Of a stretch of DNA of 64,000 nt, positions 56,347 to 64,000 are shown one piece after another. The translations under genes and the position numbers were made by a program. Each line of letters starts with the position of its first letter. Positions within the stretch are counted from its first letter, which is position 1. The stretch lies in assembly GCA_023614405.1 (NCBI GenBank), contig CM042697.1, forward strand, positions 303,398,323-303,462,322, given 5' to 3'. The notes beneath the pieces are model-generated. The model had not been told where the DNA came from, searched no databases, and saw nothing but the letters and a program-made list of their open reading frames with translations. This DNA is from Avena insularis (taxonomy: Eukaryota > Streptophyta > Magnoliopsida > Poales > Poaceae).

Positions 56347-57800
56347 TGTGGGATTCGACACATTTTGATGGTTTTTATTGATAGTTTTCATCTTGATTTG
56401 ATGGTTTTCTAGCTTTACCTAATCCTAATACTTCGGTAGGGAAGAAAACTTGGTTTCTAACATGTGTTTTAGGTTATGAACATCAACGAAAGGTTTTAGC
56501 AATAGAAATACAATATTCGGGCAAAACAAGCAAGTCTCTTTTTGAAAGAAATCAAGGAAGGAAACCAGAAGCTTTAATGAGCAACTATACGACAGGAATA
56601 TTTTCTACGGCCGTATAGTTCCTGCCATATAGTTGTTGCCGCGTTCGTCTTGTCGAAATGAACGACTTTCGTGAAGAGGGAAGATGCGAAATCATAACAT
56701 AGCATCCGCCGTTCCATCCAGAAGGGAGAAAAGAGAGATCCGGAGAAGAAGAAGGAGAAGACGTTCTTCATATCGCTCCACGATCTTCGAACTCCTAGCC
56801 ACCACACCCCCATAGCCATTACTTGTACAAGAGAGAGATATCTTCACCTTGCAAGATTAGGGTTTGAGATTGTTTCTTGTTGTCTTGAATTGTGTTGGAT
56901 TGATTCTCTATTCTTACTGTGGATCTCCACGGTAATATCGAGACGATCTCCTTTTATTAAATTATATCAGTGATGCTTTCTTCTCTCATGTGTGAGTAGG
57001 TTCCCGTAGGAGTGGGAGATGTAAGGGATTGGTGAGATGTGATGTGCCTATATATTTTCCATTAGTTTGTGATTGATTTTAATTACTATATTATGTGTGC
57101 TTGACTATCTATGGGATGCATAATGCTTGTTGTCCAATTAAGGGCCCATGCAACATGATGCCTTGTTCTACATAGGTAATATATTGTTCGCTAGTAGACT
57201 GGAGACCCCCGAGTGACATGGGGATATCAATGGGAAACTAATTTGACTCGAGGATGACGAGGAACCATTATGCTTATTGCATTAGTCGATGCAAGGAGCT
57301 TAATTGCTAAGAAACCTAAAGGATCTTAATCGTCTACTGACTGACCATGGTTTTGGTAACAGACTAGTAGGATTATTGAAGTTGGGATGAAATATACCAA
57401 GAGGAGTTCCGGCAAATTACGGGTTGCTCTCCTACACACATACTGATAAGATTATAATTGTTAACATTTTCATACATCCACTTGGCACAGTCACTATCAC
57501 CATGAACTGTATCTCCCCGCGCCTACTTTGTGATCTGCAGAAAACAACAAACAATCGAATCGTTTTTTACTTTTATGATATTTATTTCTAAAGTTTACAC
57601 TTTAGTTTTATTTAAATACTTTCAATTGAATCCAAATTTTATTCTTATTTCAACACTTGCAGCCAATTCACTCGAAGACCTGTGACAACTTTGAGTGCGA
57701 TAGAGACTTCACCCATAAACACTTACCTTTGGGCTCCCTGTGGGATCGACATCTTAACTTCAAAACTAGCTACAAATGATTTGTGCACTTGCAGACATCA
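56347..57800 (+). mobile_element. 5' LTR of an Athila-like gypsy element
   Basis: It starts TGTGGGATTCGACACATT and ends GCACTTGCAGACATCA. Primer site and gag follow directly, so it is the 5' LTR. It is the inverted relative of the solo LTR at 49696-51120. The partner LTR and target duplication are not in the window, because a CACTA element interrupts the coding region and the sequence runs off the edge. Confidence 0.82.
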
Positions 57801-57810
57801 AGCTATTTTC

Positions 57811-57822
57811 TAGTGCCGTTAA
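57811..57822 (+). other. Primer-binding site, decayed tRNA-Asp type
   Basis: TAGTGCCGTTAA lies 10 bp after the LTR end; the consensus is TGGCGCCGTTGCC. The spacer AGCTATTTTC resembles the corresponding spacer of the element at 2.3 kb, supporting the assignment in spite of the changes. Confidence 0.6.
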
Positions 57823-57861
57823 GTGTTTGTCTCTTGACATTTCAGGTGTTACTACTACAAA

Positions 57862-59956
57862 ATGGTTTCCCTAGGTTATAAACGGTCTACACACTCTGGT
57901 AGGACCTATCTACCAGATTATTTTGAGCGCATGCCTATCCAAACGAGCAAAGAAATTATTGAAAAACTTTTGAGATCAAATAAAGTTTAAGTTGCAAACC
58001 TGAGTGATTTCATGGAAATCATGTCCATTCACAGGACAACTCCCAAGAAACCTGAGAAAACTCTCAGAGAATACACTGCTCCAAATTATGCTTATCTTAA
58101 ACAACCAATAGAGTTTCCTAATCCTAGAGTTAGAGAGTATCGATTTGATGGTGAGATTATTAAAATTTTGTAGGAAAAAACTTTCAGCGGAAGGAAAGAT
58201 GAAGACCCAGGAAGACATCTTAGAGAGTTCGACGATGTGATAACATCAATTGGACCAAAAGGTTTGCCTAGAGACTTCTCCTGTCTAAAATTATTTCGTT
58301 GGTCTCTTAAAGGCAAGGCTCTAGACTAGTTATATTCTCTCCCTCGTCATTACATTAAATGTTCGGAAAACTGTATTGTTAAATTCATAAAGAGATTTAG
58401 TCCTTTTAAAAAGGTAACTAGAATTAGAAATAATATAGGCAACTTCAGTCAGAACATGGGATAAAACTACCCACAAGATTGGGATAGATTTTTTGGAATG
58501 ATCAATAGTATTCCTAATCATGGCTATTCTGAATCCACTATTTGCCACTTATTTTACCACGGCCTTAATAATCAATGTAGAGAGTTGCTTGACTTATTAG
58601 TAGGAGGATCGATAAATACTTTAACTAATAAAGCCTGTTTGGAATTGATGTCCACTAGGGCTAAGAATGATTCTCTTTATAATCCTAATTTTGGTACTAA
58701 GCTGGAAAAAGGTATACTTCGTATAACCCCAGATCTTATGCCTGAAGTATGAAAAAATGAAAGAAAAAGGTATACCTTCTAAACTTGTTAAGGAAAACAA
58801 AGTAGATCTGTTACAAGTTTTTACTGAAGAAGATGAAACTAGGAAAGTTTTTCAAGAATTAAAACATCTACAAGCAAAATCTATAATAACCTACATAAGC
58901 AATTTCAAAGACATAAGAAGATTTTGGCAGAACTCAAAGAAAATTATGATGACATTGGCCAAGAAATAAAATTATTTCACAAGTACCTTAGTATGATTGA
59001 AACCCAATGTGAACAAATAGCATCTGGTTATCAAATTTTTCTTCAAGATGATATAAATATTCCTGTTTCTACTAATGTTGTTACAAGGAGAGGTGCAGTT
59101 GTTATAGAACAATTAGGACCACCTGAATATGAAACTGAAAAAGATCAAAGGGAAAAAGCCTTTCTCAAAGAAAGCCAAGAAGATAACACACTTGTGTATC
59201 CTCAAGATGAAACTGCTCAAGAAACACAAGATCAAACCTTGGAGGAGAAAAATGATGAACACAAGATCGCTATGAACAAGAAGAAAAATAAATAAGCAAT
59301 GAAGATGACGTTGTTGTAGTAGAAAGGAAGAAAAGCGATAAGGAGCAACAAAAGAAAGCAACTAAAGAGCCTGATCCCCCACAAAAGGTAAAATACAAGA
59401 ATAAAAAAGGTGAGTAAAAACATCCATATCCAGATCGCAAAAAGAAAACACCGGATCAGGTAATCTATGACTCTTTAAAAAAGGCACTTGGAGATATTCA
59501 TCTAGAAATTCCATTTGCGGATGCAATAAAAGTTCCTACCTATTCTAAATTTCTCCGTGATATTCTTAATAGAAAGAAAGAAAGAAATGAAATCATTTCC
59601 ATGGTGACTAGTTATCCTGCTAATGGGAAGTTATTGTCTAAATTGGGAGATCCCGGAATACCAACTATTTCATGTTCAATTGGCAAGACTGGTATTCATA
59701 ATGCCTTGTCGGATTTAGGTGCAGGAGTTAGTGTAATGCCATATTCCCTCTATAAAAGGTTAGGATTAGGGGAGTATTCCCCAACTTCTATGAATTTATA
59801 GATGGCTGACAAATCCACTAAACAACCCATCGGTATGATCGAGGATGTTCTACTTAGAATAGATGAGCATGTCATTCCCACTGATTTTATTATTCTTGAA
59901 ATGCTAGAGGATGAAAAATTATCTATAATACTTGGAAGACCTTTCCTTAGTACTAC
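57862..59956 (+). pseudogene. Athila-like gag and protease region, CACTA-interrupted
   Basis: From ATG 57862 (MVSLGYKRSTHSGRTYLPDY) the frame shows a gag domain with TLREYTAPNYAYLKQP, EDPGRHLREFDDVITSIG, CLKLFRWSLKGKALD, NYPQDWDRFFGMINSIPNHG and LLDLLVGGSINTLTNKACLE. A charged linker (about 58930-59420) follows, then a retroviral-type aspartic protease region with NALSDLGAGVSVMPYSLYKR (D-L-G-A instead of D-S/T-G-A), DEHVIPTDFIILEML and IILGRPFLSTT, where the CACTA element cuts it at 59957. In-frame stops occur at several points (after SNKV, GKALD, QNMG, LMPEV). Polymerase should continue beyond the CACTA, outside the window. Gag forms particles and protease cleaves the polyprotein in active relatives. 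Confidence 0.85.
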
Positions 59957-60178
59957 CACTAGTGGAAACATGGCCTCTAGTCCCGGGCCGTAAGGGCCTT
60001 TAGTCCCAGTTTTTGAACTGGGACTAATCAAGCGGGACTAGAGGCCCAACACTAGTCCCGACCCAGTTACCAGCTGGGACTAGTGGGGGTCCACGTGGCT
60101 GCCCCTGCGCGCTGAGGATGCACCCCCACTAGTCCCGGTTGGTGCCACGGACTGAGACTAGTGGGTCTCTGCCGCGGC

Positions 60179-60490
60179 AGCATTTTGCGCCTTTTCTCTG
60201 CCGCAGCAGAGCATTACCTTGGACTAGTGATTTCTTTGCCGCGTCAGCATTTTGTGCCCTTTCTCTGCCGCGACAGAGAATTCATTTTGTATTGTTTTAT
60301 TTATTTATTTTTCATTTCAAAATGGTTTTTGAATATTTGTACGCCACCACATATCATACACGCTCTTGCATATATATATAAGATAACTTGTATTATGAAA
60401 TCGAGCATACAAATATATACAAGTTACATTGTTATATGTAGATCATAGAATACCGGGACTAGAGCATAAAATAGTTCGATTACATGGAGA
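60179..60490. other. CACTA 3' region, non-coding
   Basis: Two copies of a GCCGCGGCAGCATTTTGCGCCT / GCCGCGTCAGCATTTTGTGCCC line (about 60170-60260) and AT-rich sequence (TATATATATA near 60368-60380) lie between the subterminal repeats and the last exon. It probably contains the 3' UTR of the CACTA ORF. Confidence 0.5.
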
Positions 60491-62964
60491 TCAATAGCGC
60501 CTATTCACACTAAATTCTCCGGCATCGTCTATGATCTTTTTGAAAATAAATCCTGCCAGCTCCTTCGCAATTGCTAGTACGCGTTTCTCTGGTAGTAGTT
60601 GATCCCGCATTCTCTCGAACTATATATAAGAAAAAGGAGATCAAAATGTATCAATCATGATAACAAAAGGTGACGAAAATAAAATGATGGTGTGAATGTA
60701 TTGCTTATGTCCATTGTATAATCGTTGTGTTCGGTGGTAAACGTGCAACTGAACTCGCAAACGTAGAATCCACATAGATTGGACCCCCGTGGCTGCCTCG
60801 CGTACTTTACGAGAATAGAATTCAATCAAAATAATAATCTAGAGCATCATTATTGTATTGAAACTAGAAGTAAAGAGATGCGCTGACATATCACGTGCTA
60901 CTTACCGAGACCGCCTTAAACGTCAGCTTCTCACTAAATACACCCGTAACCTCGTGCTTGAACCGGATCCAAACCCTGCCCGACGAAGAAAATGAATGAA
61001 TGAGTTATTCATTACCTGATATATTAGGAAATCAACGAAAGATACCGATATAGCGCGAAACTTACTTCTGGAGCATGTCCTGCATGCTACAGAAATCTTC
61101 CAGGTTTCTCTTTGATGGGTCCATGACATCAACTCTTCCTGTATCAAGTTGAATGTCTAGCAGAACCCAGTGGTAGCTGCAAACATTTATATATTCATCA
61201 GTTACACTTATTAGCATCGACTAATCAAAAGTGAATGTGTACAACAGAGTAAGACCCTCACCTGAAATTGTAAGGAAACAGTATGTGGTCAGAGAAATTT
61301 TGCTCCAGTAGAAACCTTAGAATGTTTTCCTCCGTCTCCTTGGGGTTATCCCTTAGCGTGGCTATATCCACTTTATCTAGGTCAATGAACCCTATATTAT
61401 AGATTCTTTTTCTTTTACATTCCAGGATATTCATTCTGCATAATAAGGATAATTACATGTTCTGAACTGAACAACTGAAATAACCGAACATGTAGACAAT
61501 GAATTCAACAACTTACAAACAATAGCAACTGAGGATGGATTTGTACAGGGCGTCGAGATGGTATAACTGGAACAGTTCTGGAAACTCAATATGGACCTCT
61601 TCGGGTCTGAAGTAGTACTCACGTTGGACATTGGCTACGATAAATATTCTCCCCTACTTTATGACCGTCAAGTACCATTGATGGAGATTCCGCATTTGTG
61701 TTGGCGGTTCTCTCAGCCTCTCTTTTCTGACCAAATCCTCACATGCGACATATTTAGGGGCTAGTGGCATCTTGGGTAGATGGTCGAGTTGGGGGCCTAA
61801 CAGTTCATCAAGTGTAATTTCCATGCTGGCCGCCAACTCCACAGCTACTGACATATCAAGTGGCTGTTGTGCGAGGAGTGGAACGTTTTGTGAAACCACC
61901 TTGAGGGGTGCGATCGTTTGTTTTGCCTGTTGTCCGAGAAGGGGAACGTCTGATTTTTTACTGATTGCATTTTTGGTCCCGCTTGCACATGTGCTTGCTG
62001 ATTTTTTACTGCTTGCACTTGATTTGCTTGATTTACTTGATTTGCTCTTCGCCACTTCTTTCTGAAGTGTGTGTAGATAGTCATCTGGCTTATGGTGCAA
62101 CTCATATTGCGATGGTGTGTTCAGAAAATCAAGTGCATATGTCTTTTGCTTCTCGGTGTATACCGGAGCGGCCTCAGGTTTCTTCTTCTCAAAATGCACC
62201 GCCACTTCGGCCTTTGATATCGCTATAGATTCTGCATCAGTATGATTGTAAGGTCTAATGGGAAGATTCTGATGAGGCACTGTTGGGAGGGGCGACATTT
62301 TCCGTTTTGGGTTGTCGCGTCCTTTAGTACTCACTAACGGAGCATGCTTCCGCTTATTGTCCTTAGCGGGTGGCAAAGACTGCTGAGCCTATGGCGGAGA
62401 TCGATATGGACTCGGGATGTGGTGGTCTTAGTCATCATGGGGTGGGCTTCTTGGAGGTGATGGAGGTGGAGGTGAAGGAGACCTGCGACGACTCGGAGGC
62501 GGTAGTGTTATCCTTGGAGCCGAGCCTGGAAACCGTATGTTAATCTTTTCCTAGAGAATGATCCCACCAAGTACTTCTCCCAGTGTGATCTCACCTTCAG
62601 GTCCAGGGATGTCAAGATCTGTTGACTCCCACTCCTTTACGATTTGATCCACCCCGACTTTAGCATAGCCAGGTGGAATCTCACGGCCATGCTATCGTGC
62701 GTCAGGGGGACAAGGGAAAGCCGATCCGATCGCCACCTTCACAGATATGTTCTTCAATTATTTATGGAGCTCACAAGGTATCTGCTCCTTAATTCCATCC
62801 ACCGGGTAGCCGGGACCGCCATCTGTAGTATAGGATGCATCATTAGACGAGACCTCCGATTCAGTGACGTTGCTTCTCCGCTGAGATGGGTTGGAGGTAA
62901 TATCGAGTGGAGGATCTTGCTGCAAGCGTGCTATTCCTCTAAGTTTGTCGATCTGCTGCTGCTG
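60491..62964 (-). pseudogene. CACTA ORF with Ulp1-type (C48) protease domain
   Basis: Multi-exon minus-strand gene. The N-terminal part (about 62964-62580) has KQQREEEEADKFKQLLGRLD and PCPPDARWHGREIPPGYAKV. A Pro/Lys/Ser-rich middle follows (MPPAKDNKRKHAPLVSTKG at 62376; KSSKSSKSSASSKKS). Next come REYYFRPEEVHIEFPELFQ (near 61630, donor after CYCL|GTAAGT) and exons with NILECKRKRIYNIGFIDLDK. Then SYHWVLLDIQLDTGRVDVMD (the catalytic His/Asp region) and RQPRGSNLCGFYVCEF, with the likely catalytic Cys. The last exon, near 60600-60491, ends with the VNRRY segment and TGA. Stops occur in the Pro-rich middle (TAA and TAG near 62390-62430), so the gene is probably dead. Ulp1-like domains are common passengers of plant CACTA and Mutator elements; the role is unproven. 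Confidence 0.72.
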
Positions 62965-63094
62965 GTTGTCAAGTCTTCCTAGCAGCTGCTTGAACTTATC
63001 TGCCTCCTCCTCCTCCCGTTGTTGCTTTGCTCTTGCTCGGCTTCTATAGGTACCTTGGTCCTTAGGAAGCCTAGTCTCCCACGTGAAACTACTG

Positions 63095-64000
63095 TCAAGG
63101 CCTCAGACTCGTCTTGTATGTTCGCGATTCCCGAGGACCAAGGTACCTATCTGTCTTTTCATCCACTCCCATGATGTTTCTTTTCCCTGAAAGAACTATG
63201 TGGCGCTTTGGCTCATCGGACAATGTATTCTTTTGTTGATTTGTTTTTCTCGGTTTTGTAGCCATGTCCTTCACATAGAAAACCTGAGCCACATCGTTGG
63301 CTAGGACGAATGGTTCGTCCATGTATGCAAGATTGTTGAGATCCACAATTGTCATGCCATACTTTTCGTCTACATGTATCCCTCCTCCTGTCATCTTGAC
63401 CCATTTGCACCGAAACAAAGGGACCTTAAAAGTAGGTCCATACTCAAGTTCCCATATCTCCTCTATGTACCCATAATATATGTCCTTCTGCCCATTGTCA
63501 TCTGTTGCATCAAAGCGGACACGACTGTTTTGGTTGGTGCTCTTTTTATCTTGGGCGATCATGTAAAATGTATTACCATTTATCTCGTACCCTTGGAAAG
63601 TACATATAGTCGAAGATGGTAACCGTGCCAACAAGTACAGCTGATCTTCAACAGTGTTGTTATTCATGAGATGCTTCTGCAACCAACTGCCGAAAGTGTC
63701 CTTGTGTTCGACTTTAATCGAGGAGTCAGGCATCCCCGGGTTTTCCGAGCGTACAATAATCTTGTGTTTCTCGATATACGGAGCCACCAAGGTGGAATTG
63801 TGTAGAACTGTGTAGTGTGCTTTATGGAAAGAATCCCTGTCCATACATACCATTGTTTTCCTTCCTAGTGTGCCTTTTCCAGTCATCTTCCCCTCATACC
63901 GAGATTCTGGAACACCAATCGGCTTAAGGTCAGGAAGAAAGTCAACACAAAACTCAATGACCTCCTCTGTTCCATAGCCCTTGGAGATGCTTCCTTCTGA
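63095..64000 (-). CDS. CACTA TNP2/TnpD transposase, C-terminal part
   Basis: An open minus-strand frame runs from the window edge (SKGYGTEEVIEFCVDFLPDL, near 64000-63910) to TGA 63095. Typical segments: GKGTLGRKTMVCMDRDSFHK, SWLQKHLMNNNTVEDQLYLL, FYMIAQDKKSTNQNSRVRFD, GYIEEIWELEYGPTFKVPLF, RCKWVKMTGGG.HVDEKYGM, FVLANDVAQVFYVKDMATKP. These are the TNP2-associated DUF4218/DUF4216-type regions of En/Spm transposases. No stop or frameshift is visible in the 300 codons present. The catalytic transposase domain would lie to the right of the window, so whether the whole gene is intact cannot be judged. Confidence 0.85.
   Translation of the reverse strand, partial: SEGSISKGYGTEEVIEFCVDFLPDLKPIGVPESRYEGKMTGKGTLGRKTMVCMDRDSFHKAHYTVLHNSTLVAPYIEKHKIIVRSENPGMPDSSIKVEHKDTFGSWLQKHLMNNNTVEDQLYLLARLPSSTICTFQGYEINGNTFYMIAQDKKSTNQNSRVRFDATDDNGQKDIYYGYIEEIWELEYGPTFKVPLFRCKWVKMTGGGIHVDEKYGMTIVDLNNLAYMDEPFVLANDVAQVFYVKDMATKPRKTNQQKNTLSDEPKRHIVLSGKRNIMGVDEKTDRYLGPRESRTYKTSLRP

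Larger units (their letters stand above)
59957..64000 (-). mobile_element. CACTA (En/Spm) element, 3' end and coding part
   Basis: It starts CACTAGTGGAAACATGGCC, a CACTA terminus, inside the protease region of the retrotransposon. Subterminal repeats of the type ACTAGTCCCGGTT / GGGACTAGTG follow (59970-60180), as in cereal CACTA families. Coding genes on the minus strand follow: a Ulp1-like ORF and the C-terminal part of TNP2. Reading toward lower coordinates, the 59957 end is the 3' terminus, and the 5' end lies right of base 64000. The left 3-mer is TAC; its partner is not visible. Confidence 0.85.

Noticed and set aside
59113..59423. Hydrophobic minus-strand frames that look like membrane proteins
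   Set aside because: Antisense of the Glu/Lys-rich linker of the retrotransposon gag region.

Overview
The window looks like nuclear DNA of a grass, most probably a Triticeae or close Pooideae species. The supporting signs are nested Ty3/gypsy LTR retrotransposons with tRNA-Asp or initiator tRNA-Met primer sites, CACTA (En/Spm) and Mutator-like elements, Stowaway MITEs with TA target duplications, GT-AG introns, and broken copies of cereal gene families (GRF-type zinc finger, SINA-like, DUF295, DUF4283-like, MULE and PTTA transposases). I saw no rRNA, tRNA, CRISPR array or prokaryotic operon. The species assignment is inference from recognised families; no search was run.

Layout. 1-4.1 kb: a minus-strand gypsy element (5' LTR, primer site, gag), with gag split by a solo LTR of the same family, beside an older LTR fragment. 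4.1-5.5 kb: decayed PTTA-type transposase. 7.0-8.2 kb: Stowaway MITE and a coiled-coil gene relic with a duplicated exon. 8.6-14.2 kb: a tandem array of units of about 510 bp in two blocks, the second interrupted by a 324-bp Mutator-type fold-back element. 14.6-17.3 kb: two plus-strand gene relics (tandem PB1-like protein; GRF zinc finger). 17.5-21.9 kb: minus-strand coiled-coil gene relics, one split within its last exon by a complete 1,529-bp CACTA element. 22.6-29.2 kb: small acidic ORF, 645-bp tandem repeats, an unknown gene, a RING-less SINA-like gene and a two-exon zinc-finger gene. 29.8-30.4 kb: 69-bp minisatellite. 31.1-41.6 kb: one LTR retrotransposon (TSD ACGCT, LTRs of 3.4 kb). 42.1-45.0 kb: MULE transposase relic. 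45.9-48.0 kb: two more gene relics. 49.7-57.8 kb: two DUF295 genes bracketed by inverted copies of one LTR. 57.8-64 kb: an Athila-like gag-protease region cut by a CACTA element that runs off the right edge.

There is no single pathway here. The common theme is gene-like sequence trapped among transposons and decaying by point mutation. The strongest cross-window signal is that most relics keep one reading frame over long stretches but carry in-frame stops, which are mostly TAG. That pattern fits C-to-T deamination of CAG (CHG) and CGA (CG) sites in methylated chromatin. A second theme is amplification of small coding exons in the coiled-coil gene relics at 7.1-8.2 kb and 20.3-21.7 kb.
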